The notes under the pieces: generated by a model
Database searches by the model: none
Seen by the model: only the letters and a program-made list of their open reading frames with translations
Told to the model about the DNA's origin: nothing
Shown: piece after piece, positions 27,100 to 35,055 of the stretch
Numbering within the stretch: the stretch's first letter is position 1
Layout of the letters: each line of letters opens with the position of its first letter
Made by a program: the position numbers and the translations under genes
Assembly (NCBI GenBank): GCA_018969015.1
Contig: JAGWZE010000014.1
Location: 1-64,000 of the forward strand
DNA: 64,000 nt
Direction of reading: 5' to 3'
Source of the DNA: Alphaproteobacteria bacterium
Lineage (GTDB): Bacteria > Pseudomonadota > Alphaproteobacteria > Caulobacterales > Aquidulcibacteraceae

Positions 27100-27395
27100 T
27101 CGCCGCGGTCGCGTCCATCGGCGCCCTTCTGGTCGCCGCGCCGGCGCTGGTGCGCTTGTGGCGTGGGCCCACCGCGGCAGATCGGCTGGCGGCGGGCTAT
27201 CTCATCGGCATCGCGATCGCCGCCGCGCTCGCGGCCTGCGGCGCCGCGGCGAAGTCCGATGCGGTGGTGACGCTCGCGATCGTGCTGGCGCTCGTGCAGA
27301 ACGTGGTGTTCGTCGCCGCGCTCAAGGCCGCGCGGCGCAACTCCTATCAGCCGGCGCTGGCGGCGCTGCGGCGCGCGCGGGACTCCGCCGGATGA
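27096..27395 (+). CDS. mrpF: Mrp-type antiporter subunit F
   Basis: A 99-residue protein with three membrane segments. It has the MrpF/MnhF signature of Arg-Gly-Pro-Thr plus AADR (LWRGPTAADRLAAGYLIG). It overlaps the subunit E stop by 4 bases (ATGA) and is therefore translationally coupled. Part of the Mrp-like membrane complex. Confidence 0.85.
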   Translation: MIAAVASIGALLVAAPALVRLWRGPTAADRLAAGYLIGIAIAAALAACGAAAKSDAVVTLAIVLALVQNVVFVAALKAARRNSYQPALAALRRARDSAG

Positions 27396-27727
27396 CAATC
27401 GATGCGGGCTTGATCGGCGCCGTCCTGACCGGCGCCGGGTTTCTTGCGCTGGCGATCGGCGCCGTCGGTCTCGTGCGGTGGCCGGACGTGTTCACGCGTC
27501 TGCATGCGGCGCATGCGGCGGTCGTCGTCGGCGCGCCGGTGGCGCTCCTGGGCGTCGCGATCGCCTCGCCGACCTGGACGATCGCGGTGAAGGTCGTGGC
27601 GCTCGGCGCCGTGATCGCCGCGCTGGCGCCGACGGCCGTGCAAATCATCGGCGCGACGGCGCACAATTCCGGCGAAACCGCCCGCGTCGGCGACGGGCGC
27701 GAGACGCGGGGCGGGCCGACGTCGTGA
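27392..27727 (+). CDS. mrpG: Mrp-type antiporter subunit G
   Basis: A 111-residue protein with three membrane segments and the MrpG/MnhG signature: GAVGLVRWPDVFTRLHAA, a conserved Leu-Arg-x-Pro-Asp-x-x-x-Arg-x-His-Ala pattern, followed by PTAVQIIGATAHNSGE (family: P.ahaia.aA...G). It overlaps subunit F by 4 bases and the next gene by 4 bases. Confidence 0.87.
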   Translation: MTIDAGLIGAVLTGAGFLALAIGAVGLVRWPDVFTRLHAAHAAVVVGAPVALLGVAIASPTWTIAVKVVALGAVIAALAPTAVQIIGATAHNSGETARVGDGRETRGGPTS

Positions 27728-28653
27728 GCCTGCTCGATCTCGCCGTTCTCGCGTTCGCCGTGATCGGGGCCGGCGCCGCCCTGGCCGCCGCCGCCGCGCG
27801 CACCACGCTCGCCGCGGCCATCGCGCTGGGCGTCGCGACCTCGGCCGTGGCGGGCGTCCTTGCCCTGCACGATGCGCAGCAGACGGCGCTGGTGGCCGTC
27901 ACCTGGGGCGCGGGGTGTCTCGTCGTGGCGTTCGCCGCGGTGCTGATCGCGCCGGAGAAGGCGGCGCGGCCGCGGTTCGCGTTCGGCGCGGCGCTGGGCG
28001 TGATCGGCGCCGGCGCGCTGTTCGCCGCCGCCGCGGCCGATGCGCCGAGCCCCGCGGCGCTGGCGCGCACGGCGCCTGCAGAGGCGCCGGACGTCGTGGT
28101 CGTTCTCGCGCTCGTCCTGCTCGGCGGCGCGGGCGTGATGGCGCTGCTCGGCCACGGAGAGCGCAGCGCGCTGACCGGGCCGCGCGCCGCGCCGGGCGCG
28201 TTTCCCGGCCGCGAACACGCCGTCGCGCGCGGCGTGGGCAAGGGGTTGACGCCGGTGCTCGCGATCGTCGCGTTGGCGCTGGCGGCGGCGAACGGCGTCG
28301 GCGGCGCGGTGGCGGGCGGCGCGCTGCTCGGCGCTGCGCTGGCGTTGCATGCGCTGGTGTTCGGCCTGGATGCGGCGCTGCGTCTTGCCCCGCCGCGTCT
28401 CGTCAGCGCCGCGGGGTGGGTCGGCCTCGGCGCCGTGCTGGCGCTTGGCCTTGCGCCTGGTCTGGCCGGCGGCGCCGCATTCGATCTCGCCGTCTTCGGC
28501 GGTTGGGCGAGCGCCGCGGCGGAGGGCGCGGTGCGCGCCGCGGCGCTGCTCGTGGCGTTCAGCGCCGCCGCTGCGGTGTTCTATGCGGTGGCCGCGCGCC
28601 TTGCGCCGCTGCCCGCGGCCGATGACGACACGCCGGGAGGCCGGCATGGCTGA
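27724..28653 (+). CDS. Mrp/Mbh-like fusion: subunit A C-terminal (MbhD/E-type) plus MnhB-like
   Basis: A 309-residue protein with about nine membrane segments. Residues 1-75 resemble the DUF4040/MbhD module. About 115-145 align with the MbhE-like segment (APDVVVVLALVLLGGAGVMALL). About 170-300 align with MnhB/MrpB (AVARGVGKGLTPVLAIVALALAAANGVGGAVAGG). In most Mrp systems these modules belong to the C-terminus of subunit A and to subunit B. The usual GHN-PGGGF-type MnhB motif is replaced by NGVGGAVAGG, so the protein is divergent. The start is GTG at 27724, overlapping mrpG by 4 bases. The assignment rests on position, hydropathy and by-eye alignment. Confidence 0.6.
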   Translation: MSLLDLAVLAFAVIGAGAALAAAAARTTLAAAIALGVATSAVAGVLALHDAQQTALVAVTWGAGCLVVAFAAVLIAPEKAARPRFAFGAALGVIGAGALFAAAAADAPSPAALARTAPAEAPDVVVVLALVLLGGAGVMALLGHGERSALTGPRAAPGAFPGREHAVARGVGKGLTPVLAIVALALAAANGVGGAVAGGALLGAALALHALVFGLDAALRLAPPRLVSAAGWVGLGAVLALGLAPGLAGGAAFDLAVFGGWASAAAEGAVRAAALLVAFSAAAAVFYAVAARLAPLPAADDDTPGGRHG

Positions 28654-29011
28654 GATCATCGGACATGCGCCGTTCGCGCTTCTGGCGCTCGTGGTCGCCG
28701 CGTGCGCCGGCATGGCGATCGGCGGCGGCGGTATGTTGCGGCGCGCGCTCGGCCTGTTCGGCTTGGCGGTGGGAGCGGCGGCCTTCGCCGCCGCGCTGAC
28801 AACGGGCGCGGGCGCGGGTGACCGCACGGCCTTGCCCGTGCTGGCGGCCGGCGCGACTGCGGCGCTGGTCGCGCTCGCACTCGCGATCCGCGCGCGCGAA
28901 GCCTATGGCGCGACCGACACCGCCACGATTACCGCGAAGGACGCGGCCGACGACGCCGCCGAGACCGCCGCCGACGCCGCGCCGGGCGCCGCTTCAGCGC
29001 GGAGCCGGTGA
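28646..29011 (+). CDS. Mrp subunit C / NuoK-like small membrane protein
   Basis: A 121-residue protein with three membrane segments (FALLALVVAACAGMAIGGG, ALGLFGLAVGAAAFAAAL, LPVLAAGATAALVALALAIRAREAYG), the layout of MrpC/NuoK. The LTAIVIG motif normally seen in helix 3 is replaced by AAGATAALV, and the helix-2 glutamate of NuoK is missing. The C-terminal tail is Ala/Asp-rich. It overlaps the previous gene by 8 bases; the ATG at 28646 follows GGGAGG. Position between the B-like and D-like genes supports the call. Confidence 0.58.
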   Translation: MAEIIGHAPFALLALVVAACAGMAIGGGGMLRRALGLFGLAVGAAAFAAALTTGAGAGDRTALPVLAAGATAALVALALAIRAREAYGATDTATITAKDAADDAAETAADAAPGAASARSR

Positions 29012-29012
29012 C

Positions 29013-30518
29013 ATGATGTCCGTCTCCGGATGGATCGCCGCCAACCCGGCGCTCGCCCTGGTGTTGCCGCTGTTGGGCGCCGTCGCCGCGGTGCTGTCGG
29101 GGCGCCGTGTCCAGGCCGCGATCGCCGCCGGCGTCGCGTTGGCGCTCGGCGCCGCCGGTGCGGCCGCGCTGGCGGCGCGCACGATCGCCGAGGGGCGTCT
29201 CGAAGGCGGGTTTGGCGCGGATGGCGCGTGGCGCTACGAGATCGACGCCTTCGCCGCCTGCGCACTCGTGCTGGTGCTCGCGCTCGCCGCGGTGCTGGCG
29301 TTCGTCGCCGCAACCGGCGCTGCAACCGGCGCTGCAACGGGCGCTGCGAAAGGGGCCGCTGCTGTGACTCCGTCGCGCGAGGCCGCTGCGGCCGAGGGCG
29401 CCGTCGCCGCGTTCGAGCCGGCCGCCATCGCGCTCTCCGCGGCGCTGGCGGCGTTCGCGCTGACGACGGCCGATCTCGTCACCGCGGCCGCTGCGGTCTG
29501 GGGCGCGGCCGTCGCTGCAGTCGCCGCCGCCGCCGTCGCGCGCGCCGATGCCGACAGGCGCGTCATCTCCAGCGCCTTCGAGGCGCTCGTGGCGCTCTGC
29601 CTTGCCGGCGCGCTCGCCGTGATCGGCGCCGCCCTGATCGCCGCCGCGACGGGCGGCGCCTTCTGGATGGTGCGCGAAGCCGCCGACATCCGCAGCCCGC
29701 GCGCGCTGGCGTTCGGACTGGGGCTGGCGCTCGCCGGGTTCGGCGCCATGGCCGCGCTGGCGCCGCTGCACACCTGGGCCGCGCCGCTCGTGGGGCGCAG
29801 CCGCGTGTGGACGCCGCTCGTCGTCGTGGTCGCCGCGCTCGCCGTCGCGCTGCGCTTCGCGGGCGCGGCGTTGCAGACCGGCGACGCCGTCGTGCCCTGG
29901 CTCGTCTGCGTCGTGCTGGCGACGCTCGGCGCCGCGAGTCTCGCAGCCGGCGCCCTGCAGGCGCTTTCGGCGCGGGAAGATGCGCGCCTTGCCGCCTATG
30001 TGGTGACGGGGCAGTTCGGCCTGGTCGCGCTCGGGTTCGGATTCGGCACGCCGGAAGGCGCGACGGCGGCGATCCTGCACGCCGGCCTCGCCACGCTGGC
30101 GTTCGGCGTGATCGCGGCCGTCTGGCCCGCGGTGGGACGCGCCGGTTTCGACGGCCTGGGCGCGCGCGCGCCGGGCCTCGCGGCCGCGACGACCGCTGCG
30201 CTGCTGAGCCTGATGGGCGCGCCGCTGACGGCGGGCTTCGCGGGCAAATGGCTGCTTGCGGCCGCAGCGCTCGAACGCGGCTGGTACTGGGCCGCCTGGC
30301 TGCTCGCGGCGGCGGCGCTTGCGGGCGTGGTCTATACGGCGCGCGTGCTGGAGCGCATCTGGATGCGGCCGAGCGCCAGCGCCGCGCCGCGCCTTGCTCC
30401 GTCCTCGGCGCTCGCCTGGGCCGGCGGGATCGCGTGCGTCGCGCTGGGCTTCGACGCGCGCGGCGCCGAAGCCATCGCGCACGTTGCGGCGCAGGCGCTG
30501 TTGGGGGCGATCCGATGA
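29013..30518 (+). CDS. NuoL/M/N-type (MrpD-like) membrane subunit, divergent
   Basis: A 501-residue polytopic protein with about 13-14 membrane segments. The family core is recognised in GFGAMAALAPLHTWAAP, where functional pumps have FGIKAALxPLHxWLP. The lysine that carries protons is Met here. The helix-5 glutamate also appears replaced (VWGAAVAAV). A loop at about residues 96-125 holds a short tandem repeat (see 29310-29345). Two ATG codons at 29013 and 29016 are both possible starts. It starts 1 base after the previous stop. Confidence 0.68.
   Translation: MMSVSGWIAANPALALVLPLLGAVAAVLSGRRVQAAIAAGVALALGAAGAAALAARTIAEGRLEGGFGADGAWRYEIDAFAACALVLVLALAAVLAFVAATGAATGAATGAAKGAAAVTPSREAAAAEGAVAAFEPAAIALSAALAAFALTTADLVTAAAAVWGAAVAAVAAAAVARADADRRVISSAFEALVALCLAGALAVIGAALIAAATGGAFWMVREAADIRSPRALAFGLGLALAGFGAMAALAPLHTWAAPLVGRSRVWTPLVVVVAALAVALRFAGAALQTGDAVVPWLVCVVLATLGAASLAAGALQALSAREDARLAAYVVTGQFGLVALGFGFGTPEGATAAILHAGLATLAFGVIAAVWPAVGRAGFDGLGARAPGLAAATTAALLSLMGAPLTAGFAGKWLLAAAALERGWYWAAWLLAAAALAGVVYTARVLERIWMRPSASAAPRLAPSSALAWAGGIACVALGFDARGAEAIAHVAAQALLGAIR
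29310..29345 (+). repeat. Three 12-base tandem repeats within a coding region
   Basis: Units at 29310-29321, 29322-29333 and 29334-29345 differ at one base (unit GCAACCGGCGCT). They encode Ala-Thr-Gly-Ala repeats in a loop of the membrane protein above. The 12-base length keeps the frame when copy number changes. Confidence 0.85.
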
Positions 30519-31966
30519 GCCTTGCGCTGCTCCTGACCATCGCGCTTTTGGCGCCCGTCGCGCAGGCGATCGCCGGGCTCGTGCGCCCGGCGACGGTGCG
30601 CGACCTCGCCACGATCTCCGCCGCCACGATCGGCGCCGTCGCCGCGCTCTCCGCCTGCGGACAATACGCCGCCGGCGCGCGCGTCGATCTCGTGGCCGCC
30701 GCGCCGCTCGCAGACGTCACGCTCGCGTTCCGCGCCGAGCCGCTCGGCCTCGCCATGCTGGCGCTGATCGGCGCGCTGAACGCGCTGTCGAGCGTCTATG
30801 CCTCGGCCTACCGGCGGGTGCGCCAGGAGCGGCCGACGGCGCGCACGCTGGTGTTCTCCGGCCTCTTGACCGCCTGCGCCGGCGCGGCGGTGACGTCGGC
30901 CAATCTGTTCGCCTTCTTCGTCGCCTATGTGGGCCTCGCGCTGGCGGCGTTTCCGCTGATCGGATCGTCCGGACCCGGCGCCGGTCGCGCGGCGCGGGCG
31001 CAGCTCGCCTGGATGCTCGGGCCTGCCGTCGTGTTCCTTCTGCCGGCGGCGGTATGGACCTCGACGCTGGCGGGCGGCGCGACCTTCGCCGTCGGCGGCA
31101 TTCTTCCGCGCGAGACTGCGCCCTGGATCGTCGACGCGCTGGTGGCGCTGTTCGCGCTCGGCCTCGTTGGCGCGGGCATGATGCCGGCGCACCGCTGGCA
31201 GATCGACATCTCCCACGCGCCGACGCCGATCGCGCTGCTCGTGCAGTCGATTGCGGTCGCGCCCGTCGGCGCCGTCGGATTCCTCAAGATCGCAGTGGGC
31301 GTGTTCGGCGCGCCCGCGCTTGCGGCCTCCAGCGCGGGCAAGGTGGTGCTCGCCGTGGCGCTGGTGGCGCTCACCGCCGCGCCGCTCTTGGCGCTCGCGC
31401 GGCAAAGCCTTTCGGAACGGCTCGCCTACACGACGCTCGCTGCGACGGCGTTCGTCTTCGCCGCCGCCGTGCTCGGCGCGCAATCGGCCGTGCTCGGCGC
31501 GGCGCTGCAGCTGCTGGCGCATGGCCTGGCGAAAACGACGCTTCTGATGGCGGCGGGCACGATCGAGACCGCGACGGGGCGGCGGGACGTGGCGCGGTTC
31601 GGCGGGCTCGGCCAGCGCATGCCTTGGACCTTCGCGGCGCTGGGGATCGCGGCGCTCAGCCTTGCCGGGCTTGCGCCCGCCGCGGGCGCATGGCCGCTGT
31701 TGTGGATCGTCTCCGGCGCGGGGGCGACGGCGGCGGCGCCAGTCGTGGTCGCGTTCGCGGCGGCCGCCTTCTTCACGTTCGCGCTGATCGGACCGGCGGC
31801 GCTGCGCGGGTTCGCCGAGCCGCCCGAGGTCAATCCCTTCACGCGCCCGGACGGGGCGACGCTCGGCTGCATCGCGCCCACGGCGCTGGCGGCCTGCGCG
31901 ACCCTCGGGCTCGTCGCCTTCGTCGATCCGCTGGCGCGGTTTCTCATCACGGGGCTGATGCCATGA
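30515..31966 (+). CDS. NuoL/M/N-type (MrpD/MrpA-like) proton-conducting family subunit, divergent
   Basis: A 483-residue protein with about 13-14 membrane segments. Family motifs are NLFAFFVAYVGLALAAFPL (helix 4/5) and GAGMMPAHRWQIDISHAPTPIALL (helix 7/8, family: iKAg.fPlH.WLp.AH..aPtPiSAll). By eye, the helix-7 lysine is Gly and the helix-5 Glu is Val. QLLAHGLAKTTLLMAAG retains the helix-12-type His/Lys region, so that part of the proton path is conserved. It overlaps the previous gene by 4 bases. Confidence 0.75.
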   Translation: MSLALLLTIALLAPVAQAIAGLVRPATVRDLATISAATIGAVAALSACGQYAAGARVDLVAAAPLADVTLAFRAEPLGLAMLALIGALNALSSVYASAYRRVRQERPTARTLVFSGLLTACAGAAVTSANLFAFFVAYVGLALAAFPLIGSSGPGAGRAARAQLAWMLGPAVVFLLPAAVWTSTLAGGATFAVGGILPRETAPWIVDALVALFALGLVGAGMMPAHRWQIDISHAPTPIALLVQSIAVAPVGAVGFLKIAVGVFGAPALAASSAGKVVLAVALVALTAAPLLALARQSLSERLAYTTLAATAFVFAAAVLGAQSAVLGAALQLLAHGLAKTTLLMAAGTIETATGRRDVARFGGLGQRMPWTFAALGIAALSLAGLAPAAGAWPLLWIVSGAGATAAAPVVVAFAAAAFFTFALIGPAALRGFAEPPEVNPFTRPDGATLGCIAPTALAACATLGLVAFVDPLARFLITGLMP

Positions 31967-32286
31967 CCACCGCATCCCCACCGCCTCCGCCGCGCCCGCA
32001 ACGGCCCGCCGCGCCCGCGCGGAGCGTCGGCGACACGCTGTTCGGCTGGACGCAGCAGCCGGCGACGGCCGCGGTGTTCGCGGTCGGTCTCGGCATGACG
32101 CTCGCCGCGCTCGTGGCGCTCGAGGCGCTGGTGCCGCGGCAGGGCGCGGGATCGGTTCTGGACGGGCGGCTCGGCGCCTATGCGGCGCTCGGCGCGGTCG
32201 GCGCGGCGCTGGCCTTCGGTGCGGCGTTCGTGCTGCGCCGCATTCCTGGACTGCGGGACGAGGCGGGCGATGCCGATCAGCCTTAA
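31963..32286 (+). CDS. Small two-to-three-span membrane protein within the Mrp-like operon
   Basis: A 107-residue protein. A Pro/Arg-rich cytoplasmic-type N-terminus (residues 1-20) precedes two or three hydrophobic helices (about 33-58 and 68-92) and an acidic tail. No family was recognised. It overlaps its neighbours by 4 and 17 bases and so must be made with the complex. It could be an accessory subunit particular to this lineage. It is not obviously any of the canonical Mrp subunits A-G. Confidence 0.72.
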   Translation: MTTASPPPPPRPQRPAAPARSVGDTLFGWTQQPATAAVFAVGLGMTLAALVALEALVPRQGAGSVLDGRLGAYAALGAVGAALAFGAAFVLRRIPGLRDEAGDADQP

Positions 32287-33976
32287 CCCCGGCTTCGCGC
32301 TGCTGGCGGCGGCGCTGATCGCGCTGATCGCGCCGGCGGGCCTGCGGGCGGCGCTGGCGGTGGCGGCGTCGATCGCCGCCGGCGCGCTCGCCCTCACGCC
32401 GGATTTCGGCGCGCACGACGTGTTCCGGCAAGTGGGCCTTACGGTCGTGCCGTTGCGCCTCGATGCGGCGGCGCAGGTGTTCGGGATCGCGATCGCGGGC
32501 GCGGGCGTCGTGCTCGGGCTCGCGACCTCCCACCGGCGCGACGCGTTCGAGGACGCCGCGCTTCTGGCCCATCTCGGCGGCGCGATGACCGCGATCTATG
32601 GCGGCGATCTCGTCACGTTCGTGGTTGGCGCGGAAGTGTCGATCCTCGCCGGCGCAGCGCTCGTGCTGTGCGGACGCACGCCGGGCGCGCGGGCGGCGGC
32701 AGGGCGCTTCGTCACCTGGCATGCCCTGGCGGGAGCGCTGTTCGTCGTCGGTGTCGGGCTGGTGTGGGCGCAGACGAACGACGTGAAGTTCGATCGCATC
32801 GATGCGAGGACACCCGGCGGTCTGTGCCTTCTCCTGGCCATGCTGATCCGCGCCGGCGGGCCGCTCGCGCATGTCTGGATCAAGGACGCGGCGCCACGCG
32901 CCGGCGTGATCGGCTTCGCAGCACTTGGCCCCATCACCACGACGCTCGCGCTCTATGCGCTGATCCGCATGTTCGTCGGCGAACCGGCGCTGGCGACGAT
33001 TGGCGCGGTCGCGGCGGTGTGGGGCGTGGTGTTCGCCGCGGCGGCGTCGCAGCCGCGGGTAATGCTGTCCTACGGCCTGATCGCGCAGACCGGCCTTCTC
33101 GTGATGGCGCTGGGCGTCGGCGCGCCGCTGGTGCTGGCGGGGGTGTCGGCGGCGGCGTTCACGGGCCTGTTCACTGCGGTGCTCGGCGGGCTGCTCGTCG
33201 GCTGGGCCACACGACCTGGCGCGGACGATCCCGCGGCGCCGCCCGTGTGGGGCGCGGCGCCGGCGACGACGGCGCTTGCCGTCCTGGCCGCGGCCGCCGC
33301 GGTCGCCGCGCCGGGCCTCGCCACCTTCGCCTCGGCGTCGTTGCTGCAGGACGCGTTCGCGCGGCAGGCTTCGGACTGGATGCTGGTGGTGTTCGTTCTG
33401 GCCTCGGCCGGCGTGGCGGCGGCGGCGGGCGTGCGCGCGCCGCTCACGGCCTATTTCGGCGCGCGTCGGGTGCGGGGCGCGGCGCCGTCCTTCGCGTTCG
33501 TGCTCGCCTGCGCGATCGCGGCGTTCGTGCTGATCTCCGTGGGCGCGGCGCCTGATTGGCTGTTCGCCCTGGTGCCGCCGAGCCCGATCATGTTCGCGCC
33601 CTACGACTGGGACCATGTCGCGACGCGGCTGCAGTTGGCGGCCGGCGCGCTCGTCGTGCTCGCGCTGGCGAGCGTTCTGGCGCAGCGGGCCGCGCGCCGG
33701 GCGGCGGGCGCCCAAGGTGGCGGCCTGCGCGATGTCGATTGGCTCTACCGCACGATCGGTCCGCGGCTGATGGCGGCGGCGGCGGCGGCGGTTGCGGCGG
33801 CGTTTACGGCGTGGGTCGTGATGATGACGGCGGTTTCGGCCGCGGCGGGGCGGCTTGCGGCGGTCGCGGCGGCGCGGCTGGACAGGCCGGCGGCGCCGGG
33901 CGGGCGGCGGGCCGGCGTGCTCGTCGCATTCGGCGCATGTGGGTTGATGCTGCTTTGCGCAATGACAATGTCGTGA
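32270..33976 (+). CDS. NuoL/M/N-type (hydrogenase-4/MrpD-like) membrane subunit
   Basis: A 568-residue protein with about 14 membrane segments. GDLVTFVVGAEVSILAGAALVL keeps the helix-5 glutamate. The helix-7 region LIRAGGPLAHVWIKDA has Arg where the family has the proton-carrying Lys, a conservative change unlike the Met and Gly in its two paralogues. The C-terminal half is longer than in the others. It starts at ATG 32270 inside the end of the previous gene (17-base overlap) and closes the operon. Confidence 0.72.
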   Translation: MPISLNPGFALLAAALIALIAPAGLRAALAVAASIAAGALALTPDFGAHDVFRQVGLTVVPLRLDAAAQVFGIAIAGAGVVLGLATSHRRDAFEDAALLAHLGGAMTAIYGGDLVTFVVGAEVSILAGAALVLCGRTPGARAAAGRFVTWHALAGALFVVGVGLVWAQTNDVKFDRIDARTPGGLCLLLAMLIRAGGPLAHVWIKDAAPRAGVIGFAALGPITTTLALYALIRMFVGEPALATIGAVAAVWGVVFAAAASQPRVMLSYGLIAQTGLLVMALGVGAPLVLAGVSAAAFTGLFTAVLGGLLVGWATRPGADDPAAPPVWGAAPATTALAVLAAAAAVAAPGLATFASASLLQDAFARQASDWMLVVFVLASAGVAAAAGVRAPLTAYFGARRVRGAAPSFAFVLACAIAAFVLISVGAAPDWLFALVPPSPIMFAPYDWDHVATRLQLAAGALVVLALASVLAQRAARRAAGAQGGGLRDVDWLYRTIGPRLMAAAAAAVAAAFTAWVVMMTAVSAAAGRLAAVAAARLDRPAAPGGRRAGVLVAFGACGLMLLCAMTMS

Positions 33977-34010
33977 TGATGTTCTGAAGCAAGTCCGCAA
34001 CAAGAGCTTG

Positions 34011-34032
34011 GATTGACTTTGTCTCGATTGAC
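34011..34032 (+). promoter_or_regulatory. Direct repeats upstream of mucR
   Basis: GATTGAC occurs at 34011-34017 and again at 34026-34032, 15 bases apart, 73-94 bases before the mucR ATG, in AT-richer DNA. Both copies contain TTGAC, so either may also be a -35 element, but no good -10 was found at 16-18 bases. MucR-type regulators often repress their own promoters, so an operator is plausible. Confidence 0.35.
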
Positions 34033-34104
34033 GGACGCTTTACCTTTTAAATCACGGTCGTCTATACGTGTCCCGAGGTGGTGTTTAAGGGACGCATTCT
34101 ACCA

Positions 34105-34554
34105 ATGGACGATCGTCAAGAACTTATCGAAATGACTGCCGAAATCGTATCGGCGTATGTCGGGGCCAACCAGATCGATCATCATGAACTGCCGGGGTTG
34201 ATCGAGACTGTGTTCGGCGCGCTGCGGGACGTTTCCGACCGTCGGGAAGGTCCGATTGAACCGGATCTGACGCCGGCGGTTCCGATCAAGAAGTCCGTCA
34301 CGCCCGAGTACATCGTTTGTCTCGAAGACGGGAAGAAGTTCAAATCGCTAAAGCGCCACTTGCGCACGCGTTACCACATGACGCCGGAAGAATACCGGGC
34401 GAAGTGGGGACTGCCCCACGACTACCCGATGGTGGCGCCGAACTACGCCAAGGCCCGCTCGGACCTCGCCAAGAAGATGGGCCTGGGCACGGCGCGCCCG
34501 GCGCCGCCGACCGGCGGACGCGGCCAGCGCACCCCCTCCGACAGCAACGACTAG
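34105..34554 (+). CDS. mucR: MucR/Ros family zinc-finger transcriptional regulator
   Basis: A 149-residue DNA-binding protein. The MDDRQELIEMTAEIVSAYVG-type N-terminus mediates oligomer formation. The Ros-type zinc finger is formed by Cys72, Asp75 (in place of a second Cys), His85 and His91 in VCLEDGKKFKSLKRHLRTRYH. The start is ATG 34105; an in-frame GTG at 34078 would add nine unconserved residues. The family is a global silencer of exopolysaccharide, motility and cell-cycle genes in alphaproteobacteria. It stands alone between the Mrp-like operon and a small HTH gene. Confidence 0.93.
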   Translation: MDDRQELIEMTAEIVSAYVGANQIDHHELPGLIETVFGALRDVSDRREGPIEPDLTPAVPIKKSVTPEYIVCLEDGKKFKSLKRHLRTRYHMTPEEYRAKWGLPHDYPMVAPNYAKARSDLAKKMGLGTARPAPPTGGRGQRTPSDSND

Positions 34555-34689
34555 TGCGGAGCGACGGTTCGAACCGCCCTCTTCCTAGGGGATAGAGCGC
34601 GGAATACGCAGGAATTTATCCTCTCCGACGTGTGCGACCTTAACGTTGACGCACGCCCGCTCCTTTGCGGCGCAAGAGAGAGGACACCA

Positions 34690-35055
34690 ATGGCCGCCCC
34701 GTTCCGTTTCGCGAGAGACAAAGCCGCCGCGCGCTTGGCCATGCACATGGCCGCCTACGCCTGTCACATCGACCCGGCGGAAGTGGAGGCGCGCACGCGC
34801 GGATCGGCCGAGGCGGCGGCGGCGCGGCAGCTGGCGATGTATCTCGCGCACGTGGCGATGAACATGAGCCTGGCGCGCGTGGCGATCGCGTTCGAGCGGG
34901 ACCGGTCGACGGTGGGGCATGCCTGCCGGGTGATCGAGGACCGCCGCGACGACCCCGCCTTCGACGCCCATGTCGAACTGCTGGAGGACCTGTTGCGGGA
35001 GGCCCCGCCGCCGGGCGTCGTTGCGGGGTATGGCATGCAGGCGGCGCGACGCTGA
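34690..35055 (+). CDS. Orphan DnaA domain-IV-like helix-turn-helix protein
   Basis: A 121-residue basic protein. Residues 46-84 (RQLAMYLAHVAMNMSLARVA, then FERDRSTVGHACRVIE) align by eye with the DNA-binding domain IV of DnaA, whose signature is FGRDHTTVxHA. Here the two middle residues read Asp-Arg-Ser-Thr-Val. No AAA+ domain is present, so it cannot replace DnaA but might bind DnaA boxes or similar sites. The ATG at 34690 follows AGAGAGGAC. Its stop is adjacent, with no gap, to the stop of the converging sufE gene. Confidence 0.72.
   Translation: MAAPFRFARDKAAARLAMHMAAYACHIDPAEVEARTRGSAEAAAARQLAMYLAHVAMNMSLARVAIAFERDRSTVGHACRVIEDRRDDPAFDAHVELLEDLLREAPPPGVVAGYGMQAARR

Noticed and set aside
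29310-29345. Tandem repeat considered as part of a CRISPR or mobile element
   Set aside because: Three in-frame 12-base units without spacers, inside a coding region.
30332-34003. Long open frame opposite the Mrp-like genes
   Set aside because: Arg/His-rich shadow; the plus-strand genes have membrane helices and family motifs.
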